DNA from: an uncultured Bacillota bacterium
Lineage (GTDB): Bacteria > Bacillota > Clostridia > Peptostreptococcales > Anaerovoracaceae
Length of the DNA stretch: 8,051 nt
Assembly (NCBI GenBank): GCA_946410475.1
Contig: CAMKAM010000064.1
Span: 1 to 8,051, forward strand
Direction of reading: 5' to 3'
Position numbers and translations under genes: made by a program. The notes below the pieces were generated by a model. The model was not told the DNA's origin. It saw nothing but the letters and a program-made list of their open reading frames with translations, and did no database searches. Shown in pieces: positions 1 through 6,118 of the stretch. Positions within the stretch are counted from its first letter, which is position 1; each line of letters starts with the position of its first letter.

Positions 1-154
1 AAGCGGGCAAAAAACAGGAGAGGGTTTTTTTGTGAACAATTGCGTATATAAGAAAAGTACATAAAAGAAGTGGGCTGTGGGAAGCGGGCAAAAAACAGGA
101 GAGGGATTTTTTGTGAACAATTGCGTATATATGGAAAGTACATAAAAGAAGTGG
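1..154. repeat. 81-bp tandem duplication upstream of the tsaE operon
   Basis: Two direct copies: the unit at 1-73 recurs at 82-154 with period 81 and only about three mismatches (near 25, 51 and 52 of the unit). The last eight bases of the first unit (74-81) are not repeated after the second copy. Each unit has a purine-rich block (AAGCGGGCAAAAAACAGGAG), a T-run, the short palindrome TTGTGAACAA, an AT-rich TATATA stretch and a purine-rich end. No ORF with a credible start covers it. The first copy begins at the window edge, so more copies may lie outside. Function is not known; it could be leftover duplication or a protein-binding region in front of the operon. Confidence 0.9.
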
Positions 155-174
155 ACGCGGCATCACGGGAAGGA

Positions 175-210
175 TGATATATTTATTTGAAGCGTCATTT
201 GTGATAAAAT
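175..210 (+). promoter_or_regulatory. Candidate extended -10 promoters for the tsaE operon
   Basis: Two extended -10 matches lie between the tandem repeat and tsaE: TGATATATT (175-183) and TGATAAAAT (202-210), each TGnTATAAT with one hexamer mismatch. The second has a weak -35-like TTTATT at 182-187 with a 17-bp spacer and would start transcription near 217. That gives a leader of about 25 nt and excludes the ATG at 209 as the start of tsaE. Neither has a good -35, so which is used is a guess. Confidence 0.35.
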
Positions 211-241
211 GGCATGCATGGAGAAAAGAGAAGGTTCAATA

Positions 242-697
242 ATGAATAGTGCAGGAGCCGAAGGAATGGACGCAAAGACAATCCGCATCTCTTCTGAGAA
301 GGATACGGAGGCTTTTGCGCGCGAGCTTGCCGCGAAGGCGCAGCCCGGAGACGTGGTCGCGCTGATCGGTGACCTTGGGACAGGAAAGACGACGCTTACT
401 AAATACATCGCGGCGGCGCTCGGGGTGACGGATACGATCACGAGCCCGACGTTCAACATCGTATGCGAGTACAAGTCGGGAAGGATGCCGCTCTATCATT
501 TTGATGTTTACAGGCTGACCGGGCCGGAGGAGGTATATGACCTCGGCTTCGACGAGTACTTTTATGGGGACGGACTCTGCGTGATAGAGTGGGCGGACCT
601 CATCGAGGAGACGCTTCCGGACGAAACGATCTTCGTGAACATGGAGTACGGACAGGTTCCGGAAGAGCGCATATATACAGTGAACGGAATGAGATAG
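242..697 (+). CDS. tsaE: tRNA threonylcarbamoyladenosine biosynthesis ATPase TsaE
   Basis: TsaE (YjeE/YdiB family) is the small cytosolic P-loop ATPase that binds the TsaB-TsaD heterodimer and drives its cycle during t6A37 formation on ANN-decoding tRNAs. The 151-residue protein has the family length. It shows Walker A GDLGTGKTT (residues 43-51, K49), the TSPTF switch-like motif (67-71), HFDVYR (86-91) and VIEWAD (114-119), all typical of TsaE. I start at ATG 242 because a purine-rich AGAAGG lies about 7 nt upstream. An in-frame ATG at 209 lacks a ribosome binding site and would lie upstream of the predicted transcript start. The ATG at 266, preceded by AAGGA, is a possible shorter start. It is the first gene of an operon with tsaB, rimI, tsaD and ydiF. 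Its last codons and stop lie inside the first unit of a 20-bp repeat array. Family assignment is firm. Confidence 0.96.
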   Translation: MNSAGAEGMDAKTIRISSEKDTEAFARELAAKAQPGDVVALIGDLGTGKTTLTKYIAAALGVTDTITSPTFNIVCEYKSGRMPLYHFDVYRLTGPEEVYDLGFDEYFYGDGLCVIEWADLIEETLPDETIFVNMEYGQVPEERIYTVNGMR

Positions 698-880
698 ATC
701 TGATCGGGATGACTTGGGTCCGTCCGGAAAGAATGAGGTCTGGCCGGGACGACTTGGGACTTGCCGGAAAGAATGAGGTCTGATCGGGATGACTTGGGTC
801 CGTCCGGAAAGAATGAGGTCTGGCCGGGGCGACTTGGGTCTGACCGGGAAGGCTGAGATCGAAGCGGGACAAAGGGAGAG
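681..880. repeat. 20/40-bp tandem repeat array between tsaE and tsaB
   Basis: Four consecutive 40-bp units occupy 701-740, 741-780, 781-820 and 821-860. Units 1 and 3 are identical over all 40 bases, unit 2 differs from unit 1 at about 7, and unit 4 diverges most. Each 40-mer is itself two degenerate 20-mers of the type TGNCCGGGANGACTTGGGTC (12/20 identity between the halves of unit 1). Degenerate 20-mers extend the phase at both ends. 681-700 matches unit 8 at 13/20 and contains the tsaE stop codon. 861-880 carries the AAGGGAGAG that serves as the tsaB ribosome binding site. The plus strand has no TTA, CTA or TCA in the array, so the minus strand is open in all three frames; I see this as a composition effect. 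No terminator is visible, so it probably stays in the operon mRNA. Confidence 0.93.
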
Positions 881-885
881 AACAT

Positions 886-1653
886 TTGCGAATACTTGGC
901 ATAGAGACAACGGGGCCGTTCTGCAGCGCAGCGCTGATGGACGGTGATGACATAAAGGAGATAAGAGGGACTGAAAGGCTCAGCCACCTCAGCAGCCTGA
1001 CGGCAATGATAGGCCGGCTGCTGGACGAGGCGGGGGTCAGTCTTTCGGATATCGATCACATAGCGGTATCGACGGGACCGGGATCATATACCGGGATCAG
1101 GATAGGCGTGTCGACGGCACGCGCCCTGAATCAGGCGTCGGGAGTGCCGCTGATAGCGGTGCCCACGCTGTTCGCTTTCGGTATCAGTGAAAATGACGCG
1201 GAGGAGGAAGGCGTGACAGTGTGTCCGCTCTTCAACGCGAGAAGGAACCAGGTGTACGCCGGGGCATATAAGGATTTCTGCGAAGTCGTGCCGGCAGGTC
1301 CGTACATGCTGGACGAGTTCATAGGTCTTTTGGGAGACAGGGACGATCTGCTGTTCATGGGCGACGGAGTGTCGGCTTACAGAGATCAGATCGAAAAGCT
1401 CTGCGAAGGCAAGGTCTACAGGCTCGACGAGAGGACCCAGGATGCGGCGGCGGTCTGCGAGATGGCGGCTGATATGCTGGCGGATCCGGATCAGTTCGGG
1501 AGCCTCACAGGTCTTTCGGCGGAGGATGTGAAGCCGCAGTACATGAGGATGGCTGAGGCAGAGAAGAATCTCCGCGAGGGCAAGCTCGGCAAAGGCGCGG
1601 CCGGGAAAGGTTCGGCTGGCAAAGGCGCGGCCGGGAAAGGCGGCGCGAAATGA
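886..1653 (+). CDS. tsaB: tRNA threonylcarbamoyladenosine biosynthesis protein TsaB
   Basis: TsaB (YeaZ/YdiC) is the inactive ASKHA-fold partner that dimerises with TsaD and supports threonylcarbamoyl transfer to A37 of tRNA. The protein opens with the family's MRILGIETT strand and has the characteristic STGPGSYTGIRIG segment at residues 62-74. The start is TTG 886, placed 7 nt after GGGAG (874-878); there is no better ATG nearby and the N-terminal strand fits exactly. The predicted 255 residues are slightly long for the family. The excess is a basic, glycine-rich tail from residue 235 made of GKGAA/GKGSA/GKGGA pentapeptides, absent from the usual TsaB fold and probably disordered. The stop overlaps the rimI start (ATGA at 1650-1653), which suggests translational coupling. 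The long repeat-filled gap to tsaE is the only loose joint in this operon. Confidence 0.96.
   Translation: MRILGIETTGPFCSAALMDGDDIKEIRGTERLSHLSSLTAMIGRLLDEAGVSLSDIDHIAVSTGPGSYTGIRIGVSTARALNQASGVPLIAVPTLFAFGISENDAEEEGVTVCPLFNARRNQVYAGAYKDFCEVVPAGPYMLDEFIGLLGDRDDLLFMGDGVSAYRDQIEKLCEGKVYRLDERTQDAAAVCEMAADMLADPDQFGSLTGLSAEDVKPQYMRMAEAEKNLREGKLGKGAAGKGSAGKGAAGKGGAK
1588..1647 (+). repeat. In-frame 15/30-bp repeat coding the TsaB C-terminal tail
   Basis: Four 15-bp units encode GKGAA, GKGSA, GKGAA, GKGGA. At DNA level the first 24 bases of 1588-1617 recur exactly at 1618-1641, which points to a recent duplication of a 30-bp block. The unit is a multiple of three, so copy-number change keeps the frame, and the rimI start 3 bases downstream stays overlapped with the tsaB stop. 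Confidence 0.85.
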
Positions 1654-2171
1654 GCGGGCGCGAAGAGAATCTCAGCGGGATGCTTCCGGTAGAGCTGGAG
1701 GGCGCTGAGGGTGTTTTCATCAGGACCGCGCGCCTCGAAGACGCGGAGGACATGGCTCTCATCGATGAACTCTGTTCGACGATCCCGTGGATGAAGGAGT
1801 CTTTCGAAAGGGAGATCGAAGAGAACAAGATCGCCCTTTATCTTGTTGCGGCGACCGAGGAAGAGGTCGTCGGATATATGGGCCTGTGGCGGGTCGCTGA
1901 TGAGGGGCACATCACGAACGTAGCTGTCGCTCCGAAGTTCAGGCGAATGAGGATAGCTTCGGCCCTCATGGAGACGATGTTCGACGTTTGCGGGGCGGAA
2001 GGCGTGATGGACTATACTCTCGAGGTTAGAGTAAGCAACGAGCCGGCTCAGGAGCTTTACAAAAAACACGGATTCAAAGGTGTCGGAGTCAGGAAGGATT
2101 ACTATTTCGACGATCACGAGGACGCTCTCATCATGTGGAGGATGACTTCGGGAAGGGAGCATGTTCTGTAG
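1650..2171 (+). CDS. rimI: Ribosomal protein S18 alanine N-acetyltransferase RimI
   Basis: A GNAT-fold acetyltransferase of 173 residues, expected to transfer acetyl from acetyl-CoA to the N-terminal alanine of ribosomal protein S18; some RimI homologues have wider specificity. Motif A is ITNVAVAPKFRRMRIASALM (residues 88-107), and motif B is TLEVRVSNEPAQELYKKHGF (123-142). E125 in LEVR and Y137 in ELYKKHGF align with the catalytic Glu and Tyr of E. coli RimI. RKDYYF...EDALIM near the end is also typical. Oddity: the acetyl-CoA loop, usually R/Q-x-x-G-x-G/A, reads R98-R-M-R101-I-A103, with Arg in place of the first Gly. The start overlaps the tsaB stop; an in-frame ATG at 1680 could give a protein 10 residues shorter. 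Position between tsaB and tsaD is the standard Bacillota arrangement (ydiC-ydiD-ydiE) and supports the RimI call over a generic GNAT. Confidence 0.92.
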   Translation: MSGREENLSGMLPVELEGAEGVFIRTARLEDAEDMALIDELCSTIPWMKESFEREIEENKIALYLVAATEEEVVGYMGLWRVADEGHITNVAVAPKFRRMRIASALMETMFDVCGAEGVMDYTLEVRVSNEPAQELYKKHGFKGVGVRKDYYFDDHEDALIMWRMTSGREHVL

Positions 2172-2175
2172 GTAG

Positions 2176-3198
2176 ATGGATATGGATGAAAAGAAACTGG
2201 TAACACTTGCAATAGAATCGAGCTGCGATGAGACAGCGGTCGCCCTGATAAGGGGAGGACGCGAGGTGCTTTCGAATATCATCTCGTCGCAGATAGACAT
2301 ACATAAGGCTTATGGCGGCGTCGTGCCGGAGATAGCTTCGCGCCACCATCTGGAGAACATCAACCACGTCACGCAGCGCGCTCTCGATGAAGCGGGCATG
2401 ACGATGGACGACGTCGACTTTTTCAGCGTGACATACGGACCGGGACTGATCGGAGCTCTCGTGATCGGAGTGGCGACCGCGAAGGCGTTCTCTCTGGCGA
2501 CAGGCAAGCCGCTGGTCGGAGTCCATCATATACACGGTCATATCAGCGCGAATTATCTGCAGTACCCCGATCTCGAGCCGCCATTCATGGCGCTGGTAGT
2601 GTCGGGCGGGCACACGAATATCGTCAGGGTGACGGAGTATAACGATCTGCACACGATCGGGCAGACGAGGGACGATGCAGTTGGCGAGGCGTTCGACAAG
2701 GTCGCGAGGGTCCTCGGGCTACCGTATCCGGGCGGCCCGGCGATCGACAGGCTCGCGAAGGAAGGAGACAGAGAAGCGATCCATTTCAAGAGGGTGCTTC
2801 TCGATGACGGCACATACGACTTTTCGTTCAGCGGGATCAAGACAGCCGTTCTGAACTACGTCAACGGTGAGAAGCAGAAAGGAAACGAGGTGAACGCGGC
2901 TGACGTGGCAGCTTCGTTCCAGGAAGCCGTCCTCGACGTCATTGTCGCGAAGTCGGTCGGAGCCGCGCTCGACTCGGGAGAGGACAAGCTCGTCGTTGCC
3001 GGCGGAGTCGCGGCGAACTCCAGACTGAGGGAGAAGCTTACTGAAGCGTGCGGAGAGCACGGCATCAGACTGTGCATACCGCCTGCGGTCCTGTGCACGG
3101 ACAACGCGGCGATGATAGGCGCGGCCGGACATTACAGTTATATCAAGGGGAATACGAGCGATCTGTCGCTCGATGCTATAGCTCATCTGCCGTTATGA
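2176..3198 (+). CDS. tsaD: tRNA N6-adenosine threonylcarbamoyltransferase TsaD
   Basis: TsaD (Gcp/YgjD/Kae1) is the catalytic subunit that transfers the threonylcarbamoyl group from TC-AMP to A37 of tRNA, working with TsaB and TsaE in the cytosol. The 340-residue length is normal. The ASKHA N-terminus LAIESSCDET (11-20) is present. The metal ligands are visible as HIHGH (H118 and H122) and D309 in CTDN. Nucleotide-binding signatures are VSGGHT (142-147), PYPGGPAID (183-191), FSFSGIKTA (216-224) and GGVAANSRLR (276-285). It begins 4 nt after rimI. ATG 2176 is the first start, but AGGT at 2170-2173 is better spaced for ATG 2182, so the protein may lack the first two residues. The stop overlaps the ydiF start (ATGA at 3195-3198). 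Assignment is essentially certain. Confidence 0.98.
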   Translation: MDMDEKKLVTLAIESSCDETAVALIRGGREVLSNIISSQIDIHKAYGGVVPEIASRHHLENINHVTQRALDEAGMTMDDVDFFSVTYGPGLIGALVIGVATAKAFSLATGKPLVGVHHIHGHISANYLQYPDLEPPFMALVVSGGHTNIVRVTEYNDLHTIGQTRDDAVGEAFDKVARVLGLPYPGGPAIDRLAKEGDREAIHFKRVLLDDGTYDFSFSGIKTAVLNYVNGEKQKGNEVNAADVAASFQEAVLDVIVAKSVGAALDSGEDKLVVAGGVAANSRLREKLTEACGEHGIRLCIPPAVLCTDNAAMIGAAGHYSYIKGNTSDLSLDAIAHLPL

Positions 3199-5138
3199 TA
3201 GTACTCAGCGCGAAAGACATCAAAAAAGAATACGGAGCAGACACCATACTCGAGGGGATAACGTTCGGTATCAACGGAGGCGACAGAGTGGGCATCGTCG
3301 GCGCCAACGGCGCCGGGAAGACGACGCTCCTCAATGTGCTGTCCGGAGAGGAGAGCGCAACTTCGGGCGACGTTTTCGTGTCAAAGGACATGAAGATCGG
3401 ATACCTCAGGCAGAGGGACGAGTTCGTTTCGGAGAGGACCGTCCTCGAAGAGATGGAGAATCTTTTCAGCGATCTTTCCGAGATGGAGGAGGAGATGCTG
3501 AGGCTGTCTCATCTGGCGTCCGAGCTTTCGGGCGAGGATCAGAAGGAAGCTCTTGAAAGGTACGAAGATCTGATGCATGAATTCGAGATGCGCGGAGGAT
3601 ACAGGTACAAGAGCGATATAAAGGGAGTGCTCGCGGGCATGGCGTTCGGCGAGGACTATTACGATAAGAAGATCAGCATGCTTTCGGGAGGCGAGAGGAC
3701 GAGGCTGGCTCTGGCGGCCTTGCTGCTTACTAAGCCTAACATACTGCTTCTCGACGAGCCGACGAACCACCTCGACATCGGGACGCTCAAGTGGCTCGAG
3801 CAGTATCTCTCATCATACAGAGGGACGATCATCATCGTCTCGCACGACAGATATTTCCTGAACGAGACGGCGACGAGGATCTTCGAGGTGAGAAACGGCC
3901 GCCTGCATATATATGAAGGCAATTACGATTTCTACGCCGAGAGGAAGAGGGAGATCCGCGAGGAGGAACTGCGGGCTTACAACAAGCAGCAGAAGGAGAT
4001 CTCGCGCCAGGAGGAACTGATCAGACGCTACAAGGGGCGCGGGACGGAGAAGCTCGCGAAGCGGGCCGCCTCGCGTGAGAAGATGCTCGAGAGGATGGAG
4101 AGGCTCGAGCGGCCGGAGGCCGAGATCGGCAAGGTGAAGATCCATTTCAAGGAGAAGTTCAGGAGCGGTACGGACGTGCTGTTCGCAAAGGATCTTTCGA
4201 AGTCGTTCGGCTATGGAAGCAAAAAGAAAGAGCTTTTCAGGAATGTCGGATTCGACATAAAGCGCGGAGAGAAGATCTGCATCGTCGGAGCGAACGGTAT
4301 CGGAAAGACGACGCTGATCAGGATGATAAAGGGAGAACTCGGAGCGGATTCGGGATCGATCAAATACGGTCACAACGTAGAGATCGCTTACTATGACCAG
4401 GGGCAGAGACTCCTTGACGAGCGCAACACGGTCTTCGACGAGATGAAGAACGAATACAGGCTGTACTCGGATACTCAGATGCGGTCGCTTTTGGGACGGT
4501 TCCTGTTCAGGGGAGACGACGTCTTCCTGCCGGTCAGCGCGCTCTCGGGCGGAGAGAAGGCGAGGCTCTCGCTTCTCAAACTGATGCTGTCGGGCGCGAA
4601 CCTGCTGCTTTTGGACGAGCCGACGAACCATCTGGATATCGACTCGAAGGAGGTCTTCGAGGATGCTCTGATGGACTTCCCGGGCACGGCGATCATCATC
4701 TCGCATGACAGATATCTGCTTTCGAAGGTGCCGACGAGGATACTCGAACTGGAGAGGGACGGCCTGACGGAATACCTCGGAAAGTACGATTACTACATAG
4801 ACAAGAAGGAACGCATCCAGTCCGGGACGAAGTATCTGGACGAGATGGGGAAGGCGGCGAAGGACAGGGCTGCTTCCGAGGAGGAAAAACCGAAGCTCAG
4901 CGCCGCTGAAGAGCGCAGGCTGAAGAAGGAAGCGGAAGCAAAAGCGCGCCGCGAAAAGAGGGAACAGGAAGAACTTGAAAACAAGATCGAAGCCCTCGAA
5001 ATACGCATCCACGAGCTCGAAGAGGAGATGTGCAGGGAGGACGTCCTGTCGGATTATCTGAGGCTGGACGCGCTCAGCAAAGAACTCGAGGACAGCAAAG
5101 AAAAATTGTCAAAATATTATCAAAAGTGGTTGCAATAG
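3195..5138 (+). CDS. ydiF: ABC-F family ATPase, YdiF type
   Basis: A soluble tandem ABC ATPase of 647 residues with no membrane segments: the ABC-F class, whose studied members act on ribosomes at the E-site region. Domain 1 has Walker A GANGAGKTT (36-44), signature LSGGE (163-167) and Walker B ILLLDEPTNHLD (E188). Domain 2 has GANGIGKTT (365-373, K371), LSGGE (450-454) and LLLLDEPTNHLD (E475). Between them is a charged helical linker (about 245-340, rich in K/R/E), the P-site tRNA interaction motif region. The C-terminus (about 530-647) is a Lys/Glu-rich predicted coiled coil like that of YdiF/Uup. There is no long arm insertion as in EttA. I start at ATG 3195, overlapping the tsaD stop; an upstream in-frame ATG at 3048 would run deep into tsaD. 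The position directly after tsaD matches B. subtilis ydiE-ydiF. A resistance-type ABC-F is less likely in this housekeeping setting. Its last codons contain a Rex operator match and the -35 of the next promoter. Confidence 0.95.
   Translation: MIVLSAKDIKKEYGADTILEGITFGINGGDRVGIVGANGAGKTTLLNVLSGEESATSGDVFVSKDMKIGYLRQRDEFVSERTVLEEMENLFSDLSEMEEEMLRLSHLASELSGEDQKEALERYEDLMHEFEMRGGYRYKSDIKGVLAGMAFGEDYYDKKISMLSGGERTRLALAALLLTKPNILLLDEPTNHLDIGTLKWLEQYLSSYRGTIIIVSHDRYFLNETATRIFEVRNGRLHIYEGNYDFYAERKREIREEELRAYNKQQKEISRQEELIRRYKGRGTEKLAKRAASREKMLERMERLERPEAEIGKVKIHFKEKFRSGTDVLFAKDLSKSFGYGSKKKELFRNVGFDIKRGEKICIVGANGIGKTTLIRMIKGELGADSGSIKYGHNVEIAYYDQGQRLLDERNTVFDEMKNEYRLYSDTQMRSLLGRFLFRGDDVFLPVSALSGGEKARLSLLKLMLSGANLLLLDEPTNHLDIDSKEVFEDALMDFPGTAIIISHDRYLLSKVPTRILELERDGLTEYLGKYDYYIDKKERIQSGTKYLDEMGKAAKDRAASEEEKPKLSAAEERRLKKEAEAKARREKREQEELENKIEALEIRIHELEEEMCREDVLSDYLRLDALSKELEDSKEKLSKYYQKWLQ
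5106..5123. promoter_or_regulatory. Predicted Rex operator upstream of the acpP-rex promoter
   Basis: The 18-mer TTGTCAAAATATTATCAA matches the clostridial Rex consensus TTGTTAAnnnnTTAACAA at 12 of 14 defined positions, with the correct 4-base spacer. It ends 6 bp before the -35 of the acpP promoter, inside the last codons of ydiF. The rex gene itself is in the downstream transcript, so autoregulation by the NADH/NAD+ ratio is the natural reading. It is a motif match only. Confidence 0.7.
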
Positions 5139-5159
5139 CCACGATGGTTAATTTATAAT
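5130..5159 (+). promoter_or_regulatory. Sigma-A-type promoter for acpP-rex
   Basis: -35 TTGCAA (5130-5135; 4/6 to TTGACA) and perfect -10 TATAAT (5154-5159), spacer 18 bp. Transcription should begin near 5166, giving a leader of about 24 nt with GGAGG (5177-5181) placed 8 nt before the acpP ATG. The -35 overlaps the last codons and stop of ydiF, and no terminator separates the two, so read-through from the upstream operon is also possible. Confidence 0.85.
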
Positions 5160-5189
5160 TATTTCATAGTGATTACGGAGGTCTAAAAA

Positions 5190-5417
5190 ATGGTTTTTGA
5201 CAAGGTAAGAGAAATAATAGTTGAGCAGCTCGGAGTCGATGAAGATAAGGTCACTCTGGAAACTCATCTGATGAAAGATCTTGAAGCAGATTCGCTTGAT
5301 GCGGTTGAGATCATAATGGCGATCGAAGAAGAATATGGTATCGAGATCCCTGACGAAGAGGCAGAAAAATTCCAGACAGTGGCAGATCTGGTTGCTTATG
5401 TTGATGAAAACAAATAA
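5190..5417 (+). CDS. acpP: Acyl carrier protein
   Basis: A 75-residue acidic acyl carrier protein that carries growing fatty acyl chains on a 4'-phosphopantetheine arm for type II fatty-acid synthesis. The attachment site is S35 in the DSLDAVEIIMAIEEEYGIEIPDEE helix region (DSL at 34-36), and the family's LMKDLEADSLD block is complete. The strong GGAGG site, consensus promoter and more AT-rich codons than in the GC-rich operon upstream agree with high expression. It stands alone, with no fab, plsX or rnc gene in the window, and is followed 12 nt later by rex, so the two should share a transcript. It could in principle serve another acyl or peptidyl carrier pathway, but sequence and length fit the housekeeping ACP. 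Confidence 0.96.
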   Translation: MVFDKVREIIVEQLGVDEDKVTLETHLMKDLEADSLDAVEIIMAIEEEYGIEIPDEEAEKFQTVADLVAYVDENK

Positions 5418-5429
5418 GCAGGTAACACG

Positions 5430-6059
5430 ATGCCAAAGAACGATAACATTTCAAAAGCAGTCATAAAAAGGCTGCCGAGATACAGGAGGTATCTCAAGGA
5501 GCTGATGCTCGAGGGGAAGGACAAGATCTCTTCGAAGGAGTTCAGCAAATTGACAGGCTACACCGCTTCCCAGATCCGTCAGGATCTCAACAATTTCGGC
5601 GGTTTCGGCCAACAGGGATATGGATATAATGTAAAGGATCTCTTTGATGAGATCAGCAGCATCCTTGGATTGGACAAAGAATACAAAATGGTACTGGTCG
5701 GCGGAGGTAATCTCGGCCAGGCTCTCGCGAACTATACCCATTATTCGAACATGGGCTTTATAGTCGAGTGCATTTTTGAGGTCAATCCGAGGCTTATTGG
5801 CATGCGTATCAACGGCATCAAAGTGAAGGACTATGCGGAGCTTTCCGAGTTCCTCGAGGAGAACAGTATCGATATCGGCATCATCTGTACGACGAAGAAT
5901 TCGGGGCAGGAAGTCGCTGACAAACTGTGCGCCGGCGGCGTCCGCGGCATATGGAACTTCACGGCTCTGGATGTGAACGTGCCTGAAGGGGTGGCTCTGG
6001 AGAATGTCCACCTCAGCGACAGTCTCCATTCGCTGGCTTACTACATGGAGAACAAATAA
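5430..6059 (+). CDS. rex: Redox-sensing transcriptional repressor Rex
   Basis: Rex is a dimeric repressor that binds TTGTTAAnnnnTTAACAA-type operators when NAD+ is high and leaves DNA when NADH binds, controlling fermentation and electron-transfer genes. The 209-residue protein has the N-terminal winged helix (about 5-70) with the diagnostic YTASQIRQDLNNFGGFGQQGYGY (44-66). A Rossmann domain follows, with VLVGGGNLGQALANY (88-102; GGGNLG 91-96), and a C-terminal swapped helix LSDSLHSLAYYMENK. It starts at ATG 5430, 6 nt after AGGT, and lies 12 nt downstream of acpP with no terminator between, so it should be co-transcribed from the promoter at 5130-5159. A predicted Rex operator lies in front of that promoter. 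Rex after the tsa-ydiF block also occurs in B. subtilis, where other genes fill the acpP position. Confidence 0.97.
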   Translation: MPKNDNISKAVIKRLPRYRRYLKELMLEGKDKISSKEFSKLTGYTASQIRQDLNNFGGFGQQGYGYNVKDLFDEISSILGLDKEYKMVLVGGGNLGQALANYTHYSNMGFIVECIFEVNPRLIGMRINGIKVKDYAELSEFLEENSIDIGIICTTKNSGQEVADKLCAGGVRGIWNFTALDVNVPEGVALENVHLSDSLHSLAYYMENK

Positions 6060-6072
6060 AGACAAAAAACAA

Positions 6073-6105
6073 AATAACCGTTTCTCCATGAGAGAAACGG
6101 TTATT
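6073..6105. terminator. Bidirectional intrinsic terminator between rex and ferredoxin
   Basis: A perfect 14-bp stem pairs 6073-6086 (AATAACCGTTTCTC) with 6092-6105 around a 5-base loop. Read on the plus strand (end of rex) it is followed by an interrupted T tract (GATTTTGCTGATTTT). Read on the minus strand (end of the ferredoxin gene) it is followed by TTTTGTTTTTTGTC, a stronger U tract. It sits 13 nt after the rex stop and 13 nt beyond the ferredoxin stop, as expected for a shared terminator of convergent genes. Confidence 0.92.
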
Positions 6106-6118
6106 GATTTTGCTGATT

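Noticed and set aside
30..47. TTGTGAACAATTGCGTAT in the 81-bp repeat as a Rex operator
   Set aside because: The left half TTGTGAA matches, but the right half TGCGTAT agrees with TTCACAA at only about 3 of 7 positions. The short TTGTGAACAA palindrome alone is not a Rex site.
681..880. The array as a CRISPR
   Set aside because: The units are head-to-tail with no unique spacers; degenerate 20-mers repeat directly, and no cas gene is nearby.
562..1059. Minus-strand reading frames through the 20-bp array, giving Pro/Ser/Arg-rich repeat peptides in all three frames
   Set aside because: The array has no TTA, CTA or TCA on the plus strand, so the minus strand is open by composition. The frames overlap tsaE and tsaB, lack ribosome binding sites, and the 40-bp unit is not a multiple of three.
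3048..3194. An N-terminal extension of the ABC-F protein from ATG 3048
   Set aside because: It would overlap 150 bases of tsaD in another frame, and the ABC domain starts properly at ATG 3195 in an ATGA overlap.
3813..5012. A 399-codon minus-strand ORF antisense to ydiF
   Set aside because: It mirrors the GC-rich codon pattern of ydiF, has no start signals and its translation shows no recognisable fold; ydiF has full ABC-F motifs.
5127..5143. Small inverted repeat GTGGT...GCCAC around the ydiF stop as a terminator
   Set aside because: The stem is only 5 bp with a G-T pair and no T tract; it overlaps the -35 of the acpP promoter.
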